NCBI GenBank assembly: GCA_002914845.1
Contig: JXTC01000154.1
Location: forward strand, 499,965 to 563,964
DNA: 64,000 nucleotides
Reading direction: 5' to 3'
DNA from: Trema orientale
Lineage: Eukaryota > Streptophyta > Magnoliopsida > Rosales > Cannabaceae
The notes beneath the pieces are model-generated. The model was not told the DNA's origin and searched no databases. It saw nothing but the letters and a program-made list of their open reading frames with translations. Numbering within the stretch: the stretch's first letter is position 1; every line of letters starts with the position of its first letter. This document shows, piece by piece, positions 12,701 through 25,900 of the stretch. Both the position numbers and the translations under genes were made by a program.

Positions 12701-15700
12701 AATAAACCGATATCTATAGTGAATCAGTACTCAAACCGATCGAGGGGCATAAATTTTGATTAGTGGGAAGGTGTGTGTATATATCGAGCATAAATTTTGA
12801 TTAGTGGGAACTTGTGTGTGTGTGTGTACATATATATGTATCTATGTATGTATATATATATATAATAACGAAATCTGGTTCCTAAAAAAAAAAATTAACA
12901 AATTCTGTTATAGATATTTTTAGATAATAATACGCTTTTTCTTTCTTTCTGCAGATAAAATTAATTAAAATCCAATTCTGTAAGTAAGTAGTTCATGAAA
13001 GCAACAACATTATTAAATAAAATATGCAACTTCCTTGTTAAAATATAAAAAAAAAAGAAAAAAAAAACAAATGGGTGGCATTGAGTTGTACTCATAATTA
13101 TTTTTCTTTTTGTAATATTTGACGATTATAAGTGAAAGACTGTAATAAGCATAAATTGTTGGATAATTAACAAGTTTAATCATGATGACATAATGTGTTA
13201 ATCAATTAAATATGGCAGCATTAAAGCCCAAAAAAGGCACGAGCTAGACTATCATATATAATCTCTATGTATGGCAGGAGATGAAGAATAATGGGACTTA
13301 AATACAATTATGCATTCAAATTGAGATTTGTGAATTGCACAAATTACATTCTGAATTTTGGGTTTTGGCATTGGTGGTTGTGATCTAGAGTTTGACGCTC
13401 CATTATTCTTTAGCAATAAGCACAAATAGAGAAATTATACGGAATGACACATGTTGTAACGTTATGTTTGGGTACATAATTAAGAAATTAAAGATGAAGA
13501 AATAGTTAAAAGTAAAGGGGAATAAAAAGAGGGTTACTCTGCCAACGTGAAACATCTCAGACGTGCATCCTAACTCTCTACTTGTATAGCCTAAGAGAAA
13601 CCAATTAATCAACTTGATCACAAGTTATCTTAAATTGCAGAAGAAAACGTCTAGATATCAATTTGTTTTATATAATATATACTTAAGGGAAAATTACATT
13701 GACACATTATGCAGTTTAATTATTGTCAAAATTTCACTGATATTTCCCTGAGTCAAAATTATTTATGTAACTCCCATAAAAATATATGTATATTTATGTA
13801 ACACTCCCTAAAATTCAAAAAAAAAAAATATGTAATTAATCATTTCACTAGTCAAATTTGACGCTAAATACCATTCATGTTTTATTAATTAATTATGAAG
13901 TTTATTTATTATGAATAATTTAATTGAAATTACATGAATAAAATTGCAAAATGGTGAAAATTTTAGTGATGTTTTAATTTGGATCTAGATGATACTTTTA
14001 ATGATGTTTTTCAAGAACTAGTTTTTTTTCCCCTTTTTGAATGGATAATTAGGACTAATCATTTTGTTATGACTAGTATTTACTTTTATTGTGACTATTT
14101 TATATATGATCAGCAGTCATAATGAAAAAAAAAAAAATGACTACCAATCATAGTAAAAATTATTATGATCCTTTCCTCGAAAAAAAAAAATTATGATCCT
14201 AACGCTTGAATATTATTGAAAATTAACAACAAATAAACAAAAAAAAAATTAAGATAATAAAAATTCATTAAGTTTAAAATAAAATATTGCAAAACAACTA
14301 TATAGGGTTTACTCTAATTCCTATCTAGTTATAATCCCTCCTCCTCCTTCTCCTTCTCTCTTCTTCTCTCCTCTCTCTCCCCATGCACTAGACATTTGAC
14401 TGGAGCTTCGGCAGCAGCACATCGTCGTCGGTCGAATAAGCATGCATGTCGTACGTCGTCCTCCGATCCCTCTCGTTGCAAGTCTTCGTCGTTTATAGTT
14501 TGCCAAGAGTGAGTAGGTCGTCTAGATGACAGAGCCCCGACGAGGTGGTAGATGCAAGACTTGAGGAGGTGAGATAAGGAATGGGAGAAGAGATGGAGTG
14601 TCTGTTAGACGGTTCGAGTTTATTTTATTTGAATTATTTGTTTTGGTTTGAAATATATTAATTTTGTCTGGTAACAACATTTTGATACCCCAAAGTCTAG
14701 TATTTTATTACTTAGGTAGACTGAATTGATAAATGTCAGTTTTTGCCCAAAATCAACAAATGTCCACAAATCAAAAGTTATAGTTAAATGATTAAATTAG
14801 ATAACAATTGAAAGTAAATACCAAAATTTCCCTAATCAAAAGCTCTTTTTTAATAAATTAACTTTTTTTTTTTTTGGTGAGTGGAATGTCTTTTTGTTAG
14901 TTAAGATATTTTAAAACTATTTTGTAATGTTTATAACGTTCATGGAATTTTAGAAAATGGACTTTACTATCATTAATGGCAAATCATCATTTAGTAGCAC
15001 CCTTTTTTTTCTCTTGGTATGTGCATTCATACACTGGGTATATTACATATATGTCACATATTTTTTTATTAACTATTATCCTCATCAAAACCCACAATTT
15101 CCTATAAACTAATGCCTATTTATTAGTTTAGAGGTTTTTTATTTTTTTTTAACGTTTATGAATTCATGTAATTTTAAAAAATGAACTTTAAGGCTATTAA
15201 TATAAAATAACCCTTAAGTAATTTATTTATTTTTTTTATCTTGGTACATTCATTTATGTACTTGAAATATTTTCAAATATACCAATTCCACTACTACAAT
15301 GTACTCAGTTTCAGAGTTAGATATACTTCGCTTATAAATGGAGTAAATATGACTAAAAAGATATATACCAAAATTAAAGACTCATTTTACAAAATATATT
15401 TTTTTTTCATAAAAAAAAACCTGGTCAGATATACCACGACTGAAAAGATATCCATAAAAAATTAAGATCAAAACGTGGTATATATGAAAATATGACAAGT
15501 AAACGATGTGATATACCAAGAGAAAAAATATATGTACTACTTAGTAGTGATTACTTTTAGTATGTAGTTATAAAGGACAATAAAAAAATAGCAAAAAAAT
15601 AAAATTAAAATCTCCTAATTAACATATGGACATTTACCTATAAAAAATTATCATTAAGCTATAAATTAATAAATATTGTCTTTTATTAATATCAATTTGA

Positions 15701-15800
15701 AAAATGGACATACACAATAAATTCTCATTTTTTTTTAAAAAAAAAATTCTACTAAAAGATCTTTCTTAATTCATTTTTTTCCTAGTTAACCCAAATTTGG
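9708..15800. other. Gene-free AT-rich region with repeats
   Basis: No gene is recognisable. The 3' flank of the oxygenase gene ends near 9960. Direct duplications occur at 11290-11490 (two copies of an about 70-bp block, CTTTCTTTC...CTAACATACT) and 12738-12820 (two copies of about 42 bp, CATAAATTTTGATTAGTGGG). A GC-richer patch at 14380-14600 contains CGTCGTCG-type runs but no credible exon. Blocks near 11640-12000 resemble blocks at 4300-4720 (an old duplication, weakly supported). Confidence 0.5.
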
Positions 15801-16022
15801 TCCTATAATAAGAGAAAAGGACATCGATAGGACTAGACTGGCCCTTATTTGACATTTTTAGGAAGTGTAAGTTTTTTTTTTACATGGATAGGACTAACCT
15901 TTTGACTTTTGTGAGACTTAATGGAGAGAGAAATAAAAGTATTCCAAAGTTGCCCTTTTTGCCATTTCTTTCTTCCTTTTCCTTTATACTATTTCACTTT
16001 ATTTCTTTCATTATTCTCGTGT

Positions 16023-16026
<4 letters not shown>

Positions 16027-16081
<55 letters not shown>
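16027..16081 (+). repeat. (CT)n microsatellite
   Basis: A nearly perfect CT dinucleotide run of about 55 bp inside the Mutator-like element. Frames through it only give Leu-Ser repeats and are not genes. Confidence 0.95.
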
Positions 16082-16084
<3 letters not shown>

Positions 16085-16340
16085 ATTTTTCATCCAGATA
16101 GAAATTTTAAGAAACTGAGAAAAAATCGAAGCTTGTTCATTAGATATTGAAGAGCTTTAGAATTTGAGGATAAGATAAATTATGTATTTTATTTAATTAA
16201 AGCTTTAATATTATTTGATAATGGCTGGTTAACATTTTGAATGAGGTCTATAATAGTGATCTGGAAATTATTGTGCTGAAGTATTCATATTTTTTACTAA
16301 ACTATTCTTCTTCTTCGTAATGGTGACCTAAACATCGCAG

Positions 16341-17045
16341 GTCAAGTAGTTCTTAACCTTTAGTCCTTGACCCTAAGTCAAGTAGTTCTTGACTATGGTC
16401 AAGCAGTTTGTGACCTCAGGACAAGAACTACTTGACTCCAGGTCATGTACTGGTCAAGTAGTACTTGACCTAAAATAGCAGGCAACAAAAGTATAAATGG
16501 CCTGGGATTTTGATGGGCGATTTTCTCGTCCTTCTTCGATAATGGGTACTTAGATGAGCTCTTCTTTTTTAGCAATAGGGACTTAGATGGCGACTTTCTC
16601 GTACTTCCCACTGACGTCGTAGTTGAAAACTTTATAGACTCCTTACCTTTGGCTGACTTGGTCTTTGCCATTATGGGACTTTCTGTGTTCCTTTAGATGA
16701 AAAGAATCAATTGAAGATCTTAAATATGGAATTGGATAAACAATTTTTCAGTTTAAGGGCGATTTTTGATGACTTTCATAGTCGAACATAAAGAACTCTA
16801 CATATTTATTGACAAATAAACCACAATCCCGATTAAAAAAAATGAAAAAAAGAAACATTAAATTAAATTAATCAAATGAACTGATGAAGTAGACAACAGG
16901 TCAAGTATAACTAGACCTCCCAATCAGGTAAAGGATTCATGATCTTATGTAATTAAAAATTTGCCAGTCAAAATTTATTTGACTCCGGGACAAGAAGTAC
17001 TCAACCTTAGATCAAGTAAAATCTTGACCTTTGTTGAGGTCAAAG
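16341..17045. repeat. Palindromic GTCAAG motif array
   Basis: Variants of GTCAAGTAGTTCTTGAC, an imperfect palindrome (GTCAAG, 5-base spacer, CTTGAC), recur about eight times in two clusters: 16341-16471, and more loosely 16903-17035. Both orientations occur. The array lies inside the Mutator-like element and has no coding explanation. Transposase-binding repeats are one possible reading. Confidence 0.65.
16399..16671 (-). CDS. Basic Lys/Ser-rich ORF in transposon
   Basis: An uninterrupted 90-codon frame begins MAKTKSAKGKESIKF and is rich in Lys and Ser for its first 50 residues (KSPSKSLLLKKKSSSK). It then runs into the palindromic repeat array, so its C-terminus is repeat-derived. I recognise no domain. 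It may be the first exon of a captured or element-encoded basic protein, or chance. A similar Lys/Ser-rich stretch is encoded on the minus strand at about 42695-42795, next to another GGTCAA palindrome array. Confidence 0.3.
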   Translation of the reverse strand: MAKTKSAKGKESIKFSTTTSVGSTRKSPSKSLLLKKKSSSKYPLSKKDEKIAHQNPRPFILLLPAILGQVLLDQYMTWSQVVLVLRSQTA

Positions 17046-17317
17046 TGGAGAGAAATAAGTTTTATAGGGAAGTGTATGGAGTGAGATATATCAAATCTGA
17101 GGTATGGTCATGTTGATTATCAGGTTGTGTGTGGGTTGGGACAGGTATATTTAAGAATTTTAGTTCTTGTAGGCCTCATTTTTCAGTCCTAAAAAACGTA
17201 CCTAGGAAACTAGTCCTAAAAATGTCCAAAAGGGAGGGAAGCCAGTCCAATTCATGTCCTTTTCTCCCATAATAATCATTTGGGCCCAAAGTGGTGCTGG
17301 TCCGGTCCATTTTCCTA

Positions 17318-17587
17318 GAAAAAATTAGGTGAATACCACTTTTTTTTCCTCATTAATTAAATCTACCACCATACCACTTTTTTAAATGAATTCTTGACGA
17401 TCTTGACGGATTCTTAACAGATTCTTGATGTTAGTGATAATCTTGACAGATTCTTGATGGATTCTTGATGGATTCTTGATGAATTCTTGATAAATTCTTG
17501 ACTAATTCCCTCCCAAAAGTGGTAGAATCTAATAGTGGTGGTAAATTTAGTTAAAGATTTGAAAAAAGTGGTAGTTGTCTACTTAAC
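17318..17587. mobile_element. TIR element upstream of eIF4E
   Basis: A 270-bp element is flanked by an 11-bp direct duplication CCATTTTCCTA at 17307-17317 and 17588-17598. Its ends are inverted: ATACCACTTTTTT and TCTACCACCATACCACTTTT at the left, ACTACCACTTTTTT and TTTACCACCACTATTAG at the right read in reverse. The middle holds a tandem array of an 11-bp unit (GATTCTTGATG) at about 17396-17500. It ends 176 bp before the eIF4E start codon, so it lies in or next to that promoter. Confidence 0.75.
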
Positions 17588-17763
17588 CCATTTTCCTAAA
17601 ATGACCAAATGGGGCCAGCCCATTTATAATCTTTGGCCCAAGATCATCGGAGACAAAAAGGAACATTTGCAAACCAAACCAAAACCCATAAAGCCGGAAA
17701 AGGAAAATCTCTGAGAAAGTGAGAGAGAGAGAAAATCTCCAATCGAAGCGAAGAAAAAAGAAG

Positions 17764-19828
17764 ATGGTTGTGGAGGACGCAGTACCAAAGTCTTCAACTT
17801 CGACCCTCGAGATTCAATCAACGAAGATCCCAAACCCAAACCCTAGGGTTCGCGGAGACGACGAAGACGATGATGAGCTCGAAGAGGGAGAGATCGTAGC
17901 CGGGGAGGACGATTCGAAGCCATCCAACTCCAAGGGCTTACTTCTTCATCAGCCTCAGCCACACCCTCTCGAGCATTCATGGACCTTCTGGTTCGATAAC
18001 CCTTCTGCCAAGTCCAAGCAAGTTGCTTGGGGTAGCTCCATCCGCCCGATCTATACTTTCACCACCGTCGAGGAGTTCTGGAGGTCTATTGTCATTTTCC
18101 TTTCATTTCTTTACTTCTATTTTCTTGCCTATTTTCTGTTTGGTGATCGAGAAAATTGGAGGAGGAACTAGAAAAGTTTGCGTCTTTTGCTGAAATGGGT
18201 TTTTCTTGATCTAAGAGAAAGTGAAACTTTTGGGGTTGTGGTTGTGGGCTTTGTTCTTTGTGTTTTGATTTGTCCTATTGAAAATGGGATTTCGAATTGC
18301 TCTGTCCAAATGGGGTTTTCTGAGAAATTAAAATTCAAGATTTGGGATTCTCTCTTTTACTAAATTTTCTTTTAAGCAATCATAAATGTTAGGGTTTGAG
18401 ATCTTGAATCTAAATACTGACTCTTTCTGATCTATTTATTGTTGACACATTCATCTTGGACTGCACCTGATGATTGGATGAGAAATATGTCAATTTGTAA
18501 TTTTCATTTGTTTCTTGTATGAACTTCTTTGTCGCCTGAGTTCTTAGATAACATAATTTTTATCTTTATTTATATTTAGATATTATTCTTATGTGGTAAT
18601 TTCTATGGTAAACCATATCTGGGGGATGCTTTTATGTAACTTGTGATGTTTTTCTGGCCACCAAACTTTATCTCTGCACTTGTGATCTTGAGATGTTAAT
18701 CATGAGGCATCGAGCCTTTAATATGCATCTTTAGTTAGCTCTTTGAATTTGAGCCTCGGTGGAGGCACTAGGTGCTTAACTTTAGCTCTGCTTAACTTTT
18801 CCCTTTTTTTTTTTTCTTCTTTTGCTTGAAGTGACTGACATAGTTTTCCATATAATATAATTTGATTCAGCATTTACAATAACATACGACCCCCTAGCAA
18901 TTTGGCTGACAAAGCAGACTTTCATTGTTTCAAATTTAAAATTGAACCAAAATGGGAGGATCCTGTCTGTGCAAATGGTGGGAAATGGACTATGAGCTTT
19001 CTGAAGGTGAAGGCAGATACATTTTGGCTATATACGGTATGCTCTAAGGTGGATTTGTATTAAATCATTAGATGATGAATTATGTAGCCTCTGATTTTCT
19101 GTTCTATATTTCTAGTTGCTGGCAATGATTGGAGAGCAATTTGATCATGGAGACGAAATTTGTGGTGCTGTTGTGAGTGTGAGAGGCAAGCAGGCAAAGA
19201 TAGCTATTTGGACCAAGAATGCAACAAATGAAGTTGCTCAGGTAATTGTTGTCGAATTCATCCCCTTTTTTCAGTTGAGTAGAGCGGTAGGGCTTCGTGT
19301 TATCAGTTCGTGTCACAGCTACTTCTTATCAATGAATACTTCTTGTAGCCTTCAAAATGATTGCTATCCTTTGAATATTTTTTCTATTTCTGTTTCATGT
19401 TTAGGTCAATGTACAATTAAGATTATATGTTGCTTGTTGAAATCCGTGTATATCTCATAATTCAGAAGAATTCCTTGTATTTAGGCTAAGGCTCAATTAA
19501 GATTGTATCTTTGCTTATCTTTAGACATTTAATTATGGTTGCTTATTTCGTATAGCTTGGAGAACTCACTGTCTCATTTTGATATTCATACTGCAGTTGA
19601 GCATTGGGAAACAATGGAAGGAGTTCCTTGATTACAATGAGACCATAGGATTCATCTTTCATGTAAGGATTTGGTAATTTGGTTTAGATATACAGTACTA
19701 CACAATAGCCACGCTTGGCCTATTCTTATTTGTTGTACTGATTCCGCCTAACTAGTTTAGTTTCTCGTTATTTTCAGGATGACGCAAAGAAACTTGACCG
19801 AGCGGCCAAGAATCGCTACTCAGTATGA
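17764..19828 (+). CDS. eIF4E: Translation initiation factor eIF4E
   Basis: Exons 17764-18083, 18871-19036, 19116-19241, 19597-19662 and 19778-19828 join in frame to 242 residues. The five-exon pattern with 166, 126 and 66 bp internal exons is what I expect for plant eIF4E. The N-terminus is acidic and disordered ([13 protein letters not shown]). The core starts at [11 protein letters not shown] (residues 67-77). The cap-stacking tryptophans are W89 (QVAWGSS) and W135 with E136 (PKWEDP). [15 protein letters not shown] and [19 protein letters not shown] follow. It binds the mRNA 5' cap within eIF4F in the cytoplasm. The sequence fits canonical eIF4E rather than eIF(iso)4E or nCBP. In several crops this gene is a potyvirus susceptibility factor (known of the family). 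No defect is seen. Confidence 0.96.
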
Positions 19829-22001
19829 TTTGTATAGTAGTTGTAATTTTGTTACTAGCACATGTCAAGACTCCAAATTGTTCTCTTCAAAGATTAGCAT
19901 TCTACACTAGATGCTAGAGTGAAATGCGGCTGCTTCTTGCATTTCTTTCTTTCCCCTCTTAAGGAATGGATTTTATCTGAACCTACTGACTTGTTATCTC
20001 CTAATGTTGACTTGGTTTATGATTTGCTTCTTGGAGGAGTTCTTTTACCTTATTTTGCAGCTCGGATCTAGATCGTTCAGAACTTAACAGAATTGAAATT
20101 CTAACAAAGTTGGTAAATGAAATTCTTCTAAAAGTGTCCAACAGTTTCGGTAATTGAAAAGTGTCTTTTTTTTGCTGCTAATGATGTAATTTCTACCAGC
20201 TTCTTTAGCTGTTTTAGATAATAACTTTGTTTTACTCACCCTAGATTATTTAACTTTCTAGGTCCCTAATATCATTTTTATGTCCAAGCTCCTAGGGTTA
20301 GTCTTATATTCGGTCAGATCCTATTTCGACCTCTAAACTTCTAAATGTCCCTATTTTGAAATTCCAGCTTTTCATTAGTCTTACTTAAACTCCATATCGT
20401 CACTTTTCCATTACAAATTTATAGAAAGCATTATGTGCTAGTCATATGAGTGGTTGTTAATCTGAATATTAGTTCTTGAAATGCACCCAAAATTAACCAT
20501 ACTTTTCATAGGTCTCCGTAACCCTTTTTCATCAATTTTCCGTTACAATGAACAGAAAGCATTATTTGCCAGTAGCATAATGGTGGTTAATCTCACTAAT
20601 AGTCCCTGAATTGTCCCCAAAATTTTATTGGCTCCTGGACTTTAGTTAACGTCGTCTTCGCATTTGATCTATCAAAATTTCATTTTATTACCTACTCTTA
20701 CTTTTTCGTTAAAAAAAAAAAAAAAGAAGAGAAGGCTTACAATTATATAAAGACTTTTAAAATGACATTTTTGGTACATTTGTGAGGTAAAAATGTAGTA
20801 GCAAAATTGAACTTTAAAATATAAATTAAAAACAATCTTCTGTACAAAAATTTAAGTCCTGTCATGATTATGTGTTAGAAAAATTTGGATCTTCGTTAGA
20901 CTCATTATACTAGGTGATTTTTATTCCAAAAAAAATTATACTAGGTGATTCTCTACAATAAATTCAAATATAATTAGGCTATATTGTTGCTTTTTATATT
21001 TAAATCCGCTTTTCTGAACATTTATGTAAGATAACTCAATGTTTTTGTTTTTTTTTTTTCTTTCAATAAGGTATTTATTGGTTTTTTTTATTTGTTTATT
21101 AGCTAGGTTATTCTTGTCTTTTATATTTTATAGTTTAATGTTATTGAGTCACTGAATAGCACATATCTAAATCAATATCTAAATATATATCCATTTGGTT
21201 TGTCAGTATAGTAAAGAAAGTCTAAATTTGTTTTGGGTTAAGTTGAGAATATATCATCATTTTTTTCCTTCAACTAATCAAATAACAAACTTATTTAAGT
21301 GAAGCTAAATGCCAAAATACTCTTTTTAAAACCCTTACTCGAGTGTCTCATGCTCTTTTTCATATGTTTATTAACCGAAAGAAACAAATAAAATAAAAAG
21401 AAAGTGATGATAGTAAAACGAGACAATTTAATAAATCAGTAGTGCCAAAATAGAATATTTGTTGTTTAACTCGGGGGCAGTAATGAGATTAACTACTACT
21501 TTTGTGATTGGCACATGACGTTTTCTCTTCATTTATAACAGAAAAGTGACGAAAAGAATAATTAAATTTGACAAAGACAAAATTCAAACGATGAAAAACT
21601 GAAATATTTCGAAGTTCATGTGGCCAAAATGAATTTCAAGTAATAGTTCGGCTGCCAAATATAAGATCAGCAAAATATTTTATCAAGAAGAACATTCTGA
21701 ACGGAAAATTATACCAAACAAGTATCAAAAATTTATTTATTAGAATTTTAAAACGATTAAAAATTATCATTACTAAACACACATTTTTGGAATTTTGTTG
21801 ATTTTAACGAATATCATCCCAAACGGATATATTATTAGATACTCTGTTGCTTCTAACGATTCTGCTCTATTAAACTCATTGGGATACTAAAACATTTCTA
21901 ATACAAATGCTATTATTAATGCTGTATTGAGAACAAAAAATCGTAAAATACTAATTTTGACACCATATTTAAATATAAATTCCAATGCACAATTTTATGT
22001 A
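19829..22001. repeat. Dispersed repeat, uninterrupted copy
   Basis: No gene is present. From about 20265 to 21480 the sequence matches, in the same order, the blocks at 30010-30650 and 33780-34150, for example TTTGTCAGTATAGTAAA beside TATGTCAGTATAGTAAA, and AAGTTGAGAATA. It is an old non-coding repeat of unknown class. Phrases such as CTAGGTCCCTAATATC and CTCTAAACTTCTAAATGTCC recur inside it. Confidence 0.55.
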
Positions 22002-22318
22002 GGGATAACTACAAAAAAATACCCTTATATTGGATGTTATGTAATTTAAATCCTAAAATTTAGATTAATTAATACTCTGTGTTGATTTTGAACTAGTAAA
22101 ATACGATAATATCCTCAAAATTAAGATGAATAATATGAATTAATTTAGTTTTAATAGAGGATATTATTATTTTTTTGTTCTTAAAATTAGTTAAAAAATC
22201 TGTCCAGACTATTAATTTTTGAAAATTCTTAATCTCGAATATTATTTTGTAGAGTCCAAACTTCAAAATTTATTTTGCAAAACACCTAAACTTCAAGATA
22301 TTTTTTTTACAATTATCC
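22002..22318. mobile_element. MITE family 1, copy b
   Basis: A 317-bp relative of the 1407-1770 element, starting GGGATAACTACAAAAAAATA and ending CAAGATATTTTTTTTACAATTATCC with the same internal blocks (AATATCCTCAAAATTAAGAT). TTTTATGT flanks both sides, giving an 8-9 bp duplication offset by one base. Confidence 0.8.
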
Positions 22319-22938
22319 TTTTTATGTTAATTGTTATTTTTACTTTTTATCATTTCATAATTAAAAAGCTAATTTGTAATTAGTTTGGCATTAAAGGTGT
22401 ATTGATTATACAATGACAAGCGTACAAGTGAATTGAGTATCAAAAAGTGTGCTTCTTTAAGGGAAGATACCAAATTTGGCACAAAAATAACATAAGAGAA
22501 CTATGGTGCCACATATTAAACTTCGGTATTAGCAACAAAAACTAATCATTGCATTGAAGATGCAATCCACACACCTTTCAGGAGACAGTAAAATAGAGTA
22601 GAGAAAACAATCGGGAAAACAAGGGATAAGAAAAAAAAAGGTAACTACGAAATAATCAAAGCATTAACAAATTGTTAATAATTGCTTTTAATTTATATTA
22701 TATTTTCCTTCCGTGACAGAGAGACACCTGTACTCATCTATACACACTTGGTACTCCCTAAGACTCTTATGTGGTCACTACTAAGTAACCACTACTACCA
22801 CTGACACCACCCAAAAAAGAAACATTTACAAGTCCCTTTTCCCCTCTCAAATAATGGTATAGACAAGATGAGCTGAAAAAAAGAACATATCCAGTCTGTA
22901 AGAACAAGAACACCCCTAAGCTTCCATCAAAAGAGGAC

Positions 22939-25900
22939 TTAATCACTATCAAGTATTTCCCCTTCCTCCCCATTTAGAATAGCCTCCTCATCCTCATCCT
23001 CATCTACCAAATACTCCTCTTTTATAAACAGACCAAGCCGCTCCAATGGAGAACGGATGTCAGTTTGCCCAGAAGATTCCACGTATATTCCACGACCCTT
23101 GTACCTTTTGAAAATATAACATGATGGCTTGAATCCACTCAACAATTCAAGTTCCCTTAGAACCTCCAAGTTCTGCTCAATTGTGATAGTTTTCTCCACC
23201 TGGGTGGAAGTGAGCATTAGTTTTTGAGAGCTCAAAAGACTACATCCAGAGATTAAAAAACAGATCATGAAAGAAAAAAAAAAAGTAAACCTTCGCAAGT
23301 GCGACTCGAGCCGCGTCTCTTTCTCTTTCCCGTTGCTGCTTTAACTCGATTTCAGCCTTCAATCTTGAGGCAGCTTCAGCCGCTTGTATTTGAGCTTCAA
23401 TCCTTGCTTTCTCTGTAAAGTTAAAAATTTAATATCCCAATTAGATAAAGATAAGCTAGTAGTTGGAAAAAGTCAGATACACTGCAATCTGTTCTACAAT
23501 AGGGCCACTGCTGCAATACAGAACGAGTATAAAAGCTGCAAAATATAGGGACTAAAGGATCGCACTTAATCCCAACGAACGAAAAAGAAGACTAGGTATG
23601 GAGTGTTCGAAAAAACTAAAACATACAACAGATAAAGAAGCTGCAAAATATAATGAAGACTAGGTGTGGAGTGTTCGAAAAAACTAAAACATACTGCATA
23701 GAACTACATTATTTCTTTCCCACTTGAACACTAGTTAAGCCTCATTTGACAAAGAATTACAATTCAAGAGGTTAATTCCCAAAAGTTAAATTAAAAGTCA
23801 GAAAAACAATGAACGAAATGTTGAATAAGCAAATTGACGAGAAGAAAATAGTCAGAGAAAATGCTAACAATGGGGCGTACTTCACCATCAGTTTCATTCT
23901 CAGAGGCTAAAAATGCATATCAAAATTCAAATCTCCATCCAAAAAACCAAAACATATAGAAGAATCAAAGCATTACTGCTTACTGCTTACCAATGCAAGT
24001 GTAAGATATTTAATATTTTATTTAAACAAGTACGAAAACTAAAATTACCTTCACGCTGCCTTCGCTCCAATATCTCCTTCTCCTGCTTCAACTTCTTTGG
24101 ATTACTTTTATTATCACCCTAGTTAGGAAAAGGGAAAAACATCAGTAGATATCTTCAAGAATTCAACGCTAAACCACGAAAGACTTTCCAAATTACAAAG
24201 GGATAGAAAATCTATTACTCAAGTAGCATTTAATTAGTCCCCATAACCTTCAAAAGTCTTACATGGTCAAGAAGTGTTTTCTGTTTTGCTTTCAAAATAG
24301 TATCCGCAAAGCGGCATTTTAGCATTGCAGCACGAAGGGCTTTTTTCGGTGATAACGGAACATCCACAACAGCGGTATTCCATTCTGAAACAAAAAATGA
24401 ATTAGTTACAGGAAAATGGGCAAGTTGTGCAAGCACTAAAATTTCTGAGGTTTAAAAATTTTAGACTGACCTTCATTGGAAGCAGCATCTGTGACCAGAG
24501 TTATGAGCTGGGAGCTGGGACACATATTTTCATCATCCAAAGCACTTACTGCCCCTTCAACACCACAACAATATTTAGTCAGAGATCACGTATTAATAGA
24601 TACTAATACCACACACACACACACACACACTCTTACACACATATAAACACATATAAATAATCCTCACCATCAGAATCTGGATCAGACTTGCTTATCTGGG
24701 ATGTCGACAAGCTTTTGGCTTGACAATCCTAGATTTGCATAAAACTATCAGCTATGCAGTGCAGCGTGTTAAACCTATCATTAACCATCAGGGAATTGAG
24801 AAAATAGATCCTTACAATTCTGGAGGCCACGCTACATGGACGATCACCTCTTCCAAGTGATCTGTCTGAAGAAATATCTAAACCAGGGCAAGGGGAATCC
24901 AAATGTCAGTTGTTTGGAAAGGACATCCAGGAGTCAAACAAGTCCCACAGCAACAATAGAAAAAGAGAAGACCAACTAACCACTCAAAGAGACATGAGTT
25001 AAATCACTAGATAGGCTACATCTGCAAGCAATGCTGCTACACGAACTGCATTTCCTGAGAATTGGACTGCATGGTTCTTTTGAATTAACAGAGACACAAG
25101 TTTGTCCACTGCTCCTCTCAGTGCCTATAAAACACATTGCCAGTCAGCTCCTGTATAGAGCTATAAAGCAACTAGAAGACCAGCACTTCATACCTTTATT
25201 GAAGTCCTTCCCTAACCTTTGCACGCATTTGTTTTGTGTTTTAGAATGCTCTACCTACAAACAAAGTGTATACAGGTCAGATAAAGAGTAAACAACCACA
25301 AAACTTCTCCTACAACAAATAAATCAATAACGTGCTAGGTAGAAAATGTAACAACAACGATAATCAATTAATGAATAAATGTGGTCACAGATTTCCCAAG
25401 TAACACTTACTTCATCAGCATCACTTGCCTCGGAAGAACATCTCACAACCTTTTCTCCAGAAGGGATTCGCCTCTTATCTGCTGACCTACCAGCCAAGGG
25501 AGCTGATGTACCATTCTTTTGTGGCGTATTAGTAACTTTCTTGATCCGCCCACTTGAAGATCTTCCTGATTCAACGTTTGAACCACCACCATTACACTTT
25601 TCCTCCAATATTTTCCATCTCATCTCAAAAATCTGGCTTAATTTCTTTGCCATCACATGAACACCATTGCTAGGAGGGTTGTATAGCATGGCATTGGAAA
25701 AAGTCAATCTGATATCAGAAGCAAACTCTTCAATGCCAGAGTACACATTTTTCTCCAGCTTGGATTTTATCGTTCCCAAGTCCATAGGTTGAGAAATAAT
25801 TGAAAAATAATCAGGAATGTTGAGAGCGACAGGATCAACCGGTTGGTTGAAAACCCAACCAACTTCATCAGTCATCAGCCTTCTCAGAACTGTTGCACAC

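Larger units (their letters stand above)
15803..17276. mobile_element. Mutator-like non-autonomous element
   Basis: The two ends are long inverted repeats of about 65 bp. The left end has AGAGAAAAGGACAT, GGACTAGACTGGCCCTTATT and GACATTTTTAGGA. The right end, read in reverse, has GGAGAAAAGGACATGAATTG, GACTGGCTTCCCTCC and GACATTTTTAGGA. Flanks AATTTGGTC and CATTTGGGC look like a diverged 9-bp target duplication, as expected for Mutator-like elements. Inside are a (CT)n tract, palindromic GTCAAG...CTTGAC repeats and a small basic reading frame on the minus strand. No transposase is present. Confidence 0.7.

Noticed and set aside
15884-16150. Frames of 65-88 codons with long Leu-Ser runs
   Set aside because: They are produced by the (CT)n microsatellite and have no start context or domain.
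16399-16471. CRISPR-like short regularly spaced repeats
   Set aside because: The repeats are irregular palindromes in a plant transposable element, with no uniform spacers and no cas genes.
18178-18363. A 61-codon frame after eIF4E exon 1
   Set aside because: It lies wholly inside eIF4E intron 1 and has no family features.
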